From the NCBI GenBank assembly GCA_907164885.2, contig OU015499.1:165404097-165468096 (forward strand): DNA of 64,000 nt. Direction: 5' to 3'. Below are positions 23,296 through 35,200 of this stretch, in pieces. This DNA comes from Dolomedes plantarius. Taxonomy: Eukaryota; Arthropoda; Arachnida; Araneae; Dolomedidae. The first letter of the stretch is position 1; each line of letters begins with the position of its first letter. Both the position numbers and the translations under genes were made by a program. Under the pieces are notes generated by a model that did no database searches, was not told the origin of the DNA, and saw nothing but the letters and a program-made list of their open reading frames with translations.

Positions 23296-24351
23296 AGCAT
23301 TTTAAAAAATAGGAATTTTTAAAAAGTTTTTAGCAAAATTTAACTCTTACGCCAGACGCACTGCACTCCCTCTAACTAAATATATTTTACGTTATATACT
23401 GCTGTGACATTTCCCTGTGTCATGTACAACATTTCCGAAAATCACTGAAATATATATCAAAGTATGCAGAAATACTTAGATTTATGCTTTGTTTTTAAAT
23501 TATCTTTCTTTCATGTAGAGGTACCCGTAAAAGGATTTAATGAACACCTAGAGTTTAACTTTTATTTCAAAACATAGCCGTGGAATGTGCGACTTCAATT
23601 CCCAATATTGAGAAATTTGGAATGAATCAGAAGAAAAGGGATGGAGCATTTTGGGAAGTGCTGGCCAAAAATTATATTAGGTGACATCATTTTGCCATCT
23701 TATACATATTGAATATTCGGAGGGAATATACATAGGGGATTCTAAAATGTAGTAAAAACTAATCCTCATTTAACATACAGAGCAAAAAATTTAAAATTTA
23801 AAACAGAGGTTGAAGGTGCATTAAAAATTCAAATTCGATGTTTCAAATGTTCCGAAATACATCATTTTGACTGAATGAGTTGCAATTTCGGCTTTCCTGG
23901 CAGCGAACTCACATCACGCGGTACCTAAACCAGATCCTACCCTCCAATTTTAGCAGTCAAAACAAGATTTCCCAGCATGCGTCAGCGACCCGGGAAGACG
24001 AAATCGTCCATTTCAATGGCCACAACTTACTTCATCGGATGGCTCGCCCTGTTCGGCAGAACGCCTGTGCACAAGATAGCACAAGAAAAGAACGAAGAAA
24101 ACTCCAAAGATGATAGCGTACAACATACTTTGAAGCGGCTCAATATCAGAGTGACGAAATCTTTGGAACACGGTGGTCTTTACAATGTTTTCATTGTTGT
24201 TTTTATGGTTAACTGTTGGTTTATGGCTACCCGGTGCCTTCCGTTCGTTTATTTGTCATTGTTAAGTCATTGTTGACAGTTATCTTTGTTACCGAAAGCA
24301 TTATGAATCCAATATGGCGGAAGTTCTTGAAAGGGAATACATCATCTAGAA
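23296..24351. other. Unrecognised stretch
   Basis: Overlapping open frames at 23880-24276 have no recognisable domain or splice-site support. The GC content is locally higher near 23890-24110, so an exon cannot be excluded. Confidence 0.35.
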
Positions 24352-24612
24352 GGACGTGAGGTAGCGTAGAGGCAGCACGTCAGCTTTCGGAGCTAAGGGT
24401 CCTCGATTCAAAAACCTCCGAGTCGAGGTCGGATAAGTCCGTAGACAGGAGAGTTCCTCTACGAGTTGAGAGAGGATTCGACCCTCAGACGTCACCCTTT
24501 GGGGTGCTCGGTGAAAATGGAGTTGGCACCAGTCTAAACCGGAGCCGTACCTCTCAGCCCGATAGCCTATATAGACAGGGCCTAGAATGAATTCCGACCA
24601 GAGAAACGACAA
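24352..24612 (+). mobile_element. tRNA-derived SINE
   Basis: Begins GGTAGCGTAGAGGCAGCACG, which fits a Pol III A box (TAGCGTAGAGG). GGTCCTCGATTCAAA follows about 35 bases later and fits a B box. A tRNA-unrelated body follows (CGTCACCCTTTGGGGTGCTC). The tail border is uncertain. Confidence 0.55.
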
Positions 24613-25196
24613 CATATCATCTTGAAAAGAATATTTGAACTCATAAAAATCAGAACGCGATTCAAACAATTCTCGTCTCTTTTAATGGTCTATAAGAGGA
24701 TAATGGGCAGTTTTTACGACTCCAGGCAGCTGAGTTTTATAAGAAAGAACTTTCCTTCTATGGAAGTATCTGTAGGACCCATTATTTGGATCAAAATATC
24801 ACTTGTGGCGACCGGCTACACCAGACTCCTTGCAACCCAATTTACGAAACTTTGACAAGCGTACGAGCCACATCCTTCAGCTCTGATGTAAAATTAGTTT
24901 TTCGCATCACGGTGCTACCAGCTCATTTTCTTGACGTTTCATTCTTTGTTCTCGAGGAAGGTTCTCTATTAAATGTCATACGACCAATTGGTGTGTTTAA
25001 TTGGTTGGATTTTCTGTTAAAATGTTGTGCTATCTATTTTGAGCATTTTTTTTCGTTTTAAATGGATTCAGATGTTGCCAGCCTAACTTAAATAAGCAGA
25101 CACTAAATATATAGATGGAAAAATAATATGCTTAAACAACTTTCGGTTTATTTTTTTAAATTCTATCTTTCCATATCTACACACACACACACACAC

Positions 25197-25820
25197 ACAA
25201 GGAACTTAGTCTCTTTGAAAGAGGTGTTATAGTTGGTTGTCACATTAGTGGCAAATGGCCGTAGAATTATCCCAGAGACGGGCAACTATTGGTACAGTTG
25301 ACCAATGGTACAGTTGACCCAGTGAAGAAGTTGAAGACCACGGGAGTACGAACTGCACTCGTTGGTCGTCCCCGTAAGCTGACAGAACGGGATCGGCGTG
25401 TCCCGAAGCGTGAGGTTCGTAAGAACAGCCAGAAACCACTCCAAATCATCAACAGTGAGTTTCAACAGGCAGCAGGGGTACGGTGCACCCCAATACTTTG
25501 CGGAAAGAACTGCACGCACTCGATATCCCCGGATGTGTTGACGCACACAAACCAAACATCACCCCATCCAACAAAGCCGGCAGACTCGCCAACGTCGCAA
25601 CTGGACTGCGGACAACTGAAAAAATGTTTTAAGGAGCGACGAGTCACGCTACACGCTCTTCCGGTCGGATGGGCGTTCTTGGGTTTAGCGAATGCCAGGC
25701 GAACGTCTGTTACCCGAGTGCATCGTTCCAACTCTCGAGTTCGGTGGTGGTGGTGTACTTGTTTGGATCTCATTTCTCTCGACGCAAGACATCCTACGGT
25801 AAAAAGGGACGCCTCAAAAT
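25197..25820 (+). pseudogene. Tc1-like transposase relic (N-terminal half)
   Basis: Readable pieces in shifting frames: LVSLKEGVIVGCHISGK (first helix-turn-helix), KLTERDRRVPKREVRKN (linker), PNTLRKELHALDIPG, and a block ending at NVATGLRTTEKMF before several frameshifts. Further on, the catalytic core is unreadable. It is an old relic preceded by a CA microsatellite (25180-25199). No inverted ends were found. Confidence 0.6.
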
Positions 25821-26564
25821 TTTGAAGAGTTGCTATTCAAATGTTTATAAAGGGAATAGGCGTCGCTCGTCATTGTAGTGGATTAATTAGTTTTTGTTTC
25901 CATCGGTATGCATCGCAAATGAGAATGAATTTTTAAGCAATTTTTCTGTGCATCAGTACTTATAATTGCTACAGCCTCTGGGATGAACAGAATATTAACT
26001 CGAGAACACTCTATTCCCTAAAGATCTTCATTCTCCAATTTATAAAATAATAATATGCTTGTTTCTTTTTGAGTAATCCTGTTTTGCAGAAATGTCCAAT
26101 TCGCACCCAACTTTCACAGTTTATTCCCCCAAAAAAATTATTTTAATGTAACTGCTCCATTTTTATTTGTTTTTCGAACTTTCAACTAACATCTCACGAT
26201 AAAAATAGATAAAAAAGTAAAATTAAGAAAATTCGAAAAACCCCTTCGAAGGTGTACGGATTCCCTCGTCTATGTTCCTCTGGTTAGAATGACATTCAAA
26301 GCAGATTGTTATGCATGGGCCAGTAAAGTACATGCAATTTTCAAATAGATATAGTAAAATCTGTATACTTAATATGTGGATCTAATTTAACCAGTTTTCC
26401 GATATTTTTCCCAATTTTTGATCGGAAACTCAATTTTGAAAATTCCTATTCTTATTCCATTTTATTACTCAGATAGTTTTTGAAGCACAGTCATTAAAAC
26501 GGAGTCTCCAATGCAGAGGCACTTGTCGCCAAGACATTCGCCTATAATTCACCGCAGTTTTGCT
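25821..26564. other. Unrecognised AT-rich stretch
   Basis: No open frame, RNA gene or repeat is recognised. Confidence 0.5.
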
Positions 26565-26703
26565 GGCCACTTTATTATGGGGGCGCCATATAGGCATTGC
26601 CCCCTATGAAGGGACGACACAAACGGAGGCATTTTAGTGGCGTTTCGCCAGCACCCTCAGCACCAAAAACCAGCGCGCTGTACCACAAGGCCGCCACGGC
26701 CCT
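26565..26703 (-). mobile_element. Probable tRNA-derived SINE fragment
   Basis: On the minus strand GGGCCGTGGCGGCCTTGTGG leads into TACAGCGCGCTGG, which resembles a tRNA-like head. The body contains GTCGTCCCTTCATAGGGGGC, shared with the relic at 10040-10320. The B box is poor. Confidence 0.4.
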
Positions 26704-26738
26704 TGATTCGGAATTAAAATGGAATTAAAGTTTATTAT

Positions 26739-28998
26739 GGGTCATTCTCCTGAAAGTGTACATTTTATGTCTTTTTTACGATACATCATTATGGTTATAT
26801 TTGCCTTGAATATTTTTCATTGATATTTACCATAATAATGGGCTAATTAAAACTAATAAATTTTTGTACTTTATTATAAATAAATTTAGTGATTTTTTTG
26901 GATCATAATATATCAAACCTCACATGTCCTTACCTCTATGTTGTCATACATTTCCCTCTTTTATTCATTTTAAATTCAAAAATATTTCTTTTTGCTTAAT
27001 AATTCTGCACTTTAGATAGTAAAAATTAGTTATTCCAAATATTTTTTATTAATATTTTAAGATCAACAATTACTATATAAGTGAAAAGTTTTGTCTCAAA
27101 AACTGTTTTCACCTCCATGAGTATTCAAGAATGCTGTTATAAACTGGCACTCGATAGCAGTGATGTCTTCAGCAAATGGTATTCTGACAACACACAATTA
27201 GCCATTTTGTTTTGGTGAACAGCTCGACTTGCAACAAGATTCTTCTCATGAGCTTTATGTGATGTCCATTGTGAAATCCGTAAACGGTTACACATAAATC
27301 TAACATCCGTGAACCTTTATTGCAGGTAAGAATATGTTCAAGTAATAATTTTAATATTATCACAAGTTTAGTTATAGAGATCATTTATTAATAGCAAATG
27401 TTCAGTTTTATGATTCCACATATTTAGAATAAAGTTTTGTGTTAAATATAATGTTTCTCACCTCCGTGAATCTCACTTCCATGAATGATTTCTGGGGTCA
27501 GTTATCATGGAGGTCAGATTAAATTACGGAGGTGATAACTAAATTCAGTTACATTATTCATCAGCATTCAGTTAAACTAATCATGATTTTTTAGTGGAAG
27601 AAATTTAGTTCTTTATAAAAAACTAAGTGCAGTGATCATTTATTGATGACATGTAAGCTATATATTGAATTATAAAAAATAGATTATACAATTAAAAATT
27701 TTACATTCATAGCAATTTACTGAATGATAATATAACAGTAATTTTGGCATAAACATACAAGCCAATTGACTAAAAATTTAAAAATTTCAGTTTTAATCAA
27801 TAACTGAAAAATATTTTAAAGATGTTTTTTCTTATTGGTACATTTTTGGCCTCAAAGTTACAGTATGTTAAGTCATTAAATTGGCACTGCTCGGAAAGTG
27901 GTCATGGAAAGGGTGCTCCAGATGGTGTAGATGTTTGTCTGAAAAGAACGGTAGACTATCTTATAGCACAAGGAGAAAATTTAAACAACTTTATCAAACT
28001 AATATCAGCCCTTAAAACAAATGTAAAAAAATTGCAAATTTTTTTCAATCCCATCAAAAGATATTGATGATATAGATAAATTATTGCCAGAAGAACTTGC
28101 ACAATTTAAAGGGACAGTGAAAATTCGACAGATAACCTGGTCAAGAAAAGATCCTATGAACGTTCATGCCCGAAAATTAAGTTGTTTAACTTGTGGGTCT
28201 GATGGATTTTGTAAACATTTTGAGATTGGAATTATTCAGTTACAGCCTACAAATAAACATACCACAAAGAAGCCGCATACTGGTGACAAACAAGCGTCTC
28301 ATCGAACATTGACTGATCATTATAGACAAAGAGTGAAAATTAACGAGCAGGACTATGTTGTTGTAAAGTATGTTGTAAAAAATTTGTAAAATTTTACATA
28401 GGTACAATTCTTTCGCAAGATGCCAGAAATGGATATAACATTAAGTTTATGAAAAAGTGTGGAGATGGAAAATTTAAATTTCCTGATGTTGCTGATACTG
28501 GGGAAGTAAATGCCAAAGATATTGTTAAGGTACTTCCCCCAACCTGCAATCAAAAATAGAGAACAATATGTATTTAGAAATTTAGAAGAAATCAATATCT
28601 GTTAATTTCAATGGATTATTTCAATGTCAGTTTTAAAATAAATAATTATGTCCATTATTAACTAATGCTCTATTTAAACTTTTTATTTCTAATTCAGAAA
28701 TTTTAGTTGTATTATGTGTAATAAAATTAAATATCACTATATACATACTGTTTTTTTAATTGAAGTAATATTTTTGTGAAACTTATCACCTCCGTGAATT
28801 CCATCTCACTTCCGTTAACCTAAAATATTAAAATTATTAATTATAACTATATTATAACTATTTTTTAGAATAACCATAAATGATTCTAAACTACTATATG
28901 TAAGTAGAATGTCATCATATACACAAATTAAGAAAAAAAATTAACTAATTTTTGTCATTTTTACAACTGGAAAATGTACAGTTCTGAGAGAATGACCC
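26739..28998 (+). mobile_element. DNA transposon of unassigned superfamily (TTAT target duplication)
   Basis: The left end is GGGTCATTCTCCTGAAAGTG. The right end on the minus strand is GGGTCATTCTCTCAGAACTG. Both are followed by TACATTTT-like text, so the inverted termini extend about 25-30 bases. TTAT flanks each side (26735-26738 and 28999-29002), suggesting a 4-bp target duplication. Inside, CACCTCCGTGAA-type motifs recur on both sides of the gene (about 27108, 27288, 27459, 27478, 27509, 27530, 28787, 28807), as subterminal transposase-binding repeats often do. A frameshifted gene lies at 27822-28559. The 4-bp target would fit Sola-type elements, but this is not shown. Confidence 0.7.
27840..28559 (+). 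pseudogene. Gene of the unassigned transposon (HGKGAPDG family), two frameshifts
   Basis: The first block contains NWHCSESGHGKGAPDGVDVC followed by LKRTVDYLIAQGENLNN. I associate this HGKG-x-x-DG-x(4)-LKR text with uncharacterised invertebrate proteins that look like transposon products. It may include a catalytic acidic residue. The second block has LPEELAQFKGTVKIRQITWS, RKLSCLTCGSDGFCKHFE (possible zinc knuckle) and QDYVVVKYVV. The third has KFYIGTILSQDARNGYNIKF and ends KVLPPTCNQK. Frame changes fall in a T7 run near 28040 and an A6 run near 28378, typical of slippage or base-calling errors. The N-terminal part is missing. A possible acceptor (AAAGTTACAG) precedes the first block. Confidence 0.55.
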
Positions 28999-29586
28999 TT
29001 ATGCTTATGTGCGTTTAGCGATGCATCAGCTGATGTCGCAGAACTTCAATCCTTAGGTTGAGCGACTGGAAGAACTTACCTAATCACAGATCAGCTAAAG
29101 CATCTTTTGAATCCTGCTATCTGCACCGGACAGTATGTCTGAAAAAAAAACATTTATCTTATTTCAGTTTTCACCAAAAGAATAGTGGTTAGCATCAACA
29201 ATTAAATGCCCTCTAAAAGAATGAACCAAAGAAAAATTTAAAATTTTAAGAACTGCGGAGTTTTTAGTTTTATTCAGCTTTCATCTGCCAAATGTAGATT
29301 TCAAAAACACGCATATTTTAATCTGAGAAAAATTCCCCATAGCTCTAGTGACTGTTTAATATTTTATTGCGAATGAAGTAGTTTACCATACTATTATGTC
29401 CAACACAACCGATAACACATATAACTTGCACAGTGACTCATCTTCATGAATACAACATAATAAACACAGCGCCTGATTGATACTACAAAATTTTGCTAAA
29501 TATCTTTCATAGGATCACAGAATGTGATCTAGCTTCCCAGCAGTTTATTACTGAAGGTATGCATGTATAAATTACATGTTTATTTT
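28999..29586. other. Unrecognised stretch
   Basis: No gene or repeat is recognised. Confidence 0.5.
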
Positions 29587-29825
29587 GGGCGCGGCGGCTC
29601 GGTTGGCGTCAAGCCAGTGATCTGAACGTCCCTGGTTCGATGCTCGTCGCTGAAAATCCACCGCCGTGTTCACAAATGGTGGCTGTTGCACGTAAAATAG
29701 GTCTTGGCTACAATGTCCTCCAAGTTCTGAAATTGACCTCTGGAGGTGCGGGGTCTCGTCACTCGACTCGGTTCAAAATGTTCTTGGAGGTCAAGTCAGA
29801 CTTGAGCCATAGTGGTACCTCGCCT
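29587..29825 (+). mobile_element. tRNA-derived SINE
   Basis: GGGCGCGGCGGCTCGGTTGG, GTCAAGCCAGTG and CCTGGTTCGATGCTCG give a tRNA-like head with a strong B box (GGTTCGATGC). A body follows that includes TTGACCTCTGGAGGTGCGGG. The region after it up to about 30010 ends in AAAACAAAATAAATAATAAA, which may be its tail. No gene is seen between 29826 and 30633. Confidence 0.5.
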
Positions 29826-30633
29826 TAAAGTGAAACTGCTTACCTATCACATTCCTGATTGGTCAGTGCTTTAATCCTTGCCTATGTATATATACCGCTG
29901 TTTATGTGTCTATGTAAGTCTTGTACTTGTGTTGTCAATTCAACCCACGGTATTTTGTACCTCTGATGTCGTTCTTGAATTTCTTACAGATACAAAACAA
30001 AATAAATAATAAATTTAAAATATTTCATTGACAAAGTCAGAACTGAATGTAAACATTCCATAGAAACCTTAAGTGTTCCCAAATATACATTACTGATACT
30101 TGCATACTTCCAATAACAAAAAGTGAATAAAAGGCAAAAATCTTTCTAGAATGCCATCGATTATTATTGGTTCTGTGCAGTCGGCCAGAGATCAGTAAAT
30201 ACCTATATTTATTATTTTTGGTCACATAAGCACATATCACCAATTTATAAATGAATTTAAAAAATATAGAGATAGTAACTCAAACTATCAATGAATTTTG
30301 AGTAAAAGAATTTGCGCATTTTGTTTTTTAAATCACAATTTGAACAGTCTTTACCTCCTCTCAAACGCTTCCGATAATTCAGATCGAAAATTCTCGGTCT
30401 CCTCCTTTAATGAAAATGGCAAACATAAAATTACTGTATCAATAATGCTTCTAGTCCAATGAATGGACAAATTCTAATCAAATGGGAGGAAGTGGGCTAG
30501 CCAAGTAACTTCGCCAACTGAAAACTGGTATACTCTGTGAACCTCATGACTTGGTAGCAGATAACAGTGATTCATCGCCAGTAACTAACTTACATTATTT
30601 GTTGGTTCAATGGCAACAGTATCTCTTAAGCGC

Positions 30634-30641
30634 GTAGTATA
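30634..30641. repeat. Left target-site duplication of the satellite-bearing hAT
   Basis: GTAGTATA, identical to 45198-45205. Eight-base duplications are the hallmark of hAT insertion. Confidence 0.9.
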
Positions 30642-30863
30642 TAGAGATGCCAAAAACGAGTATTTTTCAGTAACAGGTACAACTGATCCAGATAGAAAAA
30701 AATACCTGTTACAAATACCTGTTACAAAATACCTGTTACTCTAACTTCATCTTCCAGTTTCATTCCCGTGGTCCCGCCATCCTCTCTCCCCTCCATACTC
30801 ATTTACCGAGGTCTATATCCCGTACCTGTTAACTCATCGCCTAGTGCCTAGTCTGCTATGAAA

Positions 30864-31034
30864 TGGTGGGCGGAACAAAAATTTAATTACCCGTCTCTTA
30901 GCCAATTGCCAAAAAAGAAGCTTTGTGCCCTCGAAACTTCTGTCCCGTGAGAGAGAATATTTTTCTAGTCTGGTAAAATAATATCCGATCGCCGTTCTTG
31001 GTTAGATGGCGAAAAAGTTAACTTTTATTTTTAA
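30864..31034 (+). pseudogene. hAT transposase C-terminal (dimerisation domain) relic
   Basis: One frame of 57 codons reads WWAEQKFNYPSLSQLPKKKL, then ETSVP, a stop, ERIFF, a stop, and SGKIISDRRSWLDGEKVN before the terminal TAA. The order matches the conserved end of ZBED/hAT proteins: WW motif, TSVP-x-ERIF, SG-x-II, RR-x-LDGEKV. Two nonsense codons and no frameshift. This is the only part of the transposase left and it confirms the hAT assignment given by the ends. Confidence 0.85.
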
Positions 31035-32235
31035 ACACGAACGCTCAATTTTGCTTATAAAGGGCTTCGAAATTTGGCAATTATCATTAGAAATTAACTA
31101 CCAATCTTTTTATTACTTACTGTCATTATTTTTCATTGTTTTATTTATTGATAGTTATTAAGCTATTTTGTATTCATATAAAAATAGAAACTAATAGACC
31201 AATTCTGTGGTGATTGACCGTCTATCGTGAGCAATTATTTTAAGATTAAAAATAAATAAAGAAAATAAACAAATAAGTAACGAAACCAAAAATTTAAGTG
31301 TAACAACTTTTTTGAAGATTAATGTAATATTTTTACAAATGACATGTACATTTTAACAATAATGCGTAATAATTAATGTAATGCGTTTATATTTAAATAC
31401 CTATTCAGTTTTGTTATTTGATTTGGATACAAAAAGTTAGTATTAATATTAAGGTAGCTGTTAATACTGTTAATTTTTAGAACATTAAATAATATTCTAT
31501 TTTTTTTTATTCAATAAAACTTTATTAAATAGACTTTCTGTAATATTAATATAATTGTATTAGGTACAGTTTATTTCATATTTACATAAAGGGATAATTA
31601 AAATTTATGTGCAAACTACAATTGTTCAGTTGATTATTTATAAAATATGTATACCTATTGTACAATAAATACATTTATACGAAGTTGTTTTTTCTAAAAA
31701 ATATTTATGTTTTCCTAATGATAATCTTGTTTAATATAAAATAAATTTTTTTTCATAAGGCGTTGTTTTTATTATCATCAACAATTTAATTCACAAAATC
31801 CTGACAAGTGAGCAGATACAATTTTTTCACCTGTCATAAAACACATAAATTATTACGAATAATATAATGAATAATCAGTGAATTTTATCAACAACATTAA
31901 CCCAAAAATTTTATTTTATTTCAAAACCAATGAAAGTAAATATTTTTATAAAGGTATTTGGGTGTATTAGTATTTAATAATAGTCATGAATTAAAATGAA
32001 GAAGAAGGTAAGAATATGTCCAACGAAATTCAGATCAACTGTCAATTTTATTGGAAAATTATGGTTATAAACGAACGTGAAAATGTTTAGGTAAGCGAAT
32101 ATTTCCTGGTAAACAGTAAGTGGGGAAGGTCACAAGACAAGTAGAAATACTTGTCTATTTGTTTTGTATGCCCCCGGCGACCCTTCCTACGTACCACGTA
32201 GAAATATAAATTATAAACGAGTGTGGAAATACTCG
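31035..32235. other. AT-rich part of the hAT before the satellite
   Basis: No open frame is recognised. Degenerate satellite-like text (for example TATTTCCTGGTAAACAGTA near 32098 and GGAAATACTCGTTTAGG near 32225) forms the ragged left edge of the array. Confidence 0.6.
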
Positions 32236-35200
32236 TTTAGGCAAGGGAGTATTTTCTGGTAACAGGTACGGAAAAATACTCGTACACTTATTTCGTCCCC
32301 TCCCAGGCAAGGGAGTATTTTCTGGTAACAGGTGCGGAAAAATACTCGTTTACTTATTTCGTCCCCGCCCAGGCAAGGGAGTATTTTCTGGTAACAGGTA
32401 CGGAAAAATACTCGTTTACTTATTTAGTCCCCGCCCAGGCAAGGGAGTATTTTCTGGTAACAGGTACGGAAAAATACTCGTATACTTATTTCGCCCCTCC
32501 CAGGCAAGGGAGTATTTTCTGGTAACAGGTACGGAAAAATACTCGTTTACTTATTTCGTCCCCGCCCAGGCAAGGGAGTATTTTCTGGTAACAGGTACGA
32601 AAAAATACTCGTTTACTTATTTCGTCCCCGCCCAGGCAAGGGAGTATTTTCTGGTAACAGGTACGGAAAAATACTCGTTTACTTATTTCGTCCCCGCCCA
32701 GGCAAGGGAGTATTTTCTGGTAACAGGTACGGAAAAATACTCGTATACTTATTTCGTCCCCTCCCAGGCAAGGGAGTATTTTCTGGTAACAGGTACGGAA
32801 AAATACTCGTTTACTTATTTCGTCCCCGCCCAGGCAAGGGAGTATTTTCTGGTAACAGGTACGGAAAAATACTCGTATACTTATTTCGTCCCCTCCCAGG
32901 CAAGGGAGTATTTTCTGGTAACAGGTACGGAAAAATACTCGTTTACTTATTTCGTCCCCTCCCAGGCAAGGGAGTATTTTCTGGTAACAGGTACGGAAAA
33001 ATACTCGTATACTTATTTCGTCCCCTCCCAGGCAAGGGAGTATTTTCTGGTAAGAGGTACGGAAAAATACTCGTTTACTTATTTCGTCCCCGCCCAGGCA
33101 AGGGAGTATTTTCTGGTAACAGGTACGGAAAAATACTCGTTTACTTATTTCGTCCCCGCCCAGGCAAGGGAGTATTTTCTGGTAACAGGTACGGAAAAAT
33201 ACTCGTATACTTATTTCGTCCCCGCCCAGGCAAGGGAGTATTTTCTGGTAACAGGTACGGAAAAATACTCGTATACTTATTTCGTCCCCTCCCAGGCAAG
33301 GGAGTATTTTCTGGTAACAGGTACGGAAAAATACTCGTTTACTTATTTCGTCCCCGCCCAGGCAAGGGAGTATTTTCTGGTAACAGGTACGGAAAAATAC
33401 TCGTTTACTTATTTCGTCCCCGCCCAGGCAAGGGAGTATTTTCTGGTAACAGGTACGGAAAAATACTCGTTTACTTATTTCGTCCCCGCCCAGGCAAGGG
33501 AGTATTTTCTGGTAACAGGTACGGAAAAATACTCGTATGCTTATTTCGTCCCCTCCCAGGCAAGGGAGTATTTTCTGGTAACAGGTACGGAAAAATACTC
33601 GTATACTTATTTCGTCCCCTCCCAGGCAAGGGAGTATTTTCTGGTAACAGGTACGGAAAAATACTCGTTTACTTATTTCGTCCCCGCCCAGGCAAGGGAG
33701 TATTTTCTGGTAACAGGTACGAAAAAATACTCGTTTACTTATTTCGTCCCCGCCCAGGCAAGGGAGTATTTTCTGGTAACAGGTACGGAAAAATACTCGT
33801 TTACTTATTTCGTCCCCGCCCAGGCAAGGGAGTATTTTCTGGTAACAGGTACGGAAAAATACTCGTATACTTATTTCGTCCCCTCCCAGGCAAGGGAGTA
33901 TTTTCTGGTAACAGGTACGGAAAAATACTCGTTTACTTATTTCGACCCCGCCCAGGCAAGGGAGTATTTTCTGGTAACAGGTACGGAAAAATACTCGTTT
34001 ACTTATTTCGTCCCCGCCCAGGCAAGGGAGTATTTTCTGGTAACAGGTACGGAAAAATACTCGTTTACTTATTTCGTCCCCGCCCAGGCAAGGGAGTATT
34101 TTCTGGTAACAGGTACGGAAAAATACTCGTATACTTATTTCGTCCCCTCCCAGGCAAGGGAGTATTTTCTGGTAACAGGTACGGAAAAATACTCGTTTAC
34201 TTATTTCGTCCCCGCCCAGGCAAGGGAGTATTTTCTGGTAACAGGTACGGAAAAATACTCGTATACTTATTTCGTCCCCTCCCAGGCAAGGGAGTATTTT
34301 CTGGTAACAGGTACGGAAAAATACTCGTTTACTTATTTCGTCCCCGCCCAGGCAAGGGAGTATTTTCTGGTAACAGGTACGAAAAAATACTCGTTTACTT
34401 ATTTCGTCCCCGCCCAGGCAAGGGAGTATTTTCTGGTAACAGGTACGGAAAAATACTCGTTTACTTATTTCGTCCCCGCCCAGGCAAGGGAGTATTTTCT
34501 GGTAGCAGGTACGGAAAAATACTCGTATACTTATTTCGTCCCCTCCCAGGCAAGGGAGTATTTTCTGGTAACAGGTACGGAAAAATACTCGTATACTTAT
34601 TTCGTCCCCTCCCAGGCAAGGGAGTATTTTCTGGTAACAGGTACGGAAAAATACTCGTTTACTTATTTCGACCCCGCCCAGGCAAGGGAGTATTTTCTGG
34701 TAACAGGTACGGAAAAATACTCGTATACTTATTTCGTCCCCTCCCAGGCAAGGGAGTATTTTCTGGTAACAGGTACGGAAAAATACTCGTTTACTTATTT
34801 CGTCCCCGCCCAGGCAAGGGAGTATTTTCTGGTAACAGGTACGGAAAAATACTCGTATACTTATTTCGTCCCCTCCCAGGCAAGGGAGTATTTTCTGGTA
34901 ACAGGTACGGAAAAATACTCGTTTACTTATTTCGTCCCCGCCCAGGCAAGGGAGTATTTTCTGGTAACAGGTACGGAAAAATACTCGTATACTTATTTCG
35001 TCCCCTCCCAGGCAAGGGAGTATTTTCTGGTAACAGGTACGGAAAAATACTCGTTTACTTATTTCGTCCCCGCCCAGGCAAGGGAGTATTTTCTGGTAAC
35101 AGGTACGGAAAAATACTCGTTTACTTATTTCGTCCCCGCCCAGGCAAGGGAGTATTTTCTGGTAACAGGTACGGAAAAATACTCGTTTACTTATTTCGTC

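Noticed and set aside
24352..24612. True tRNA gene
   Set aside because: A- and B-box-like text is present, but there is no complete cloverleaf. A long unrelated body follows, as in SINEs.
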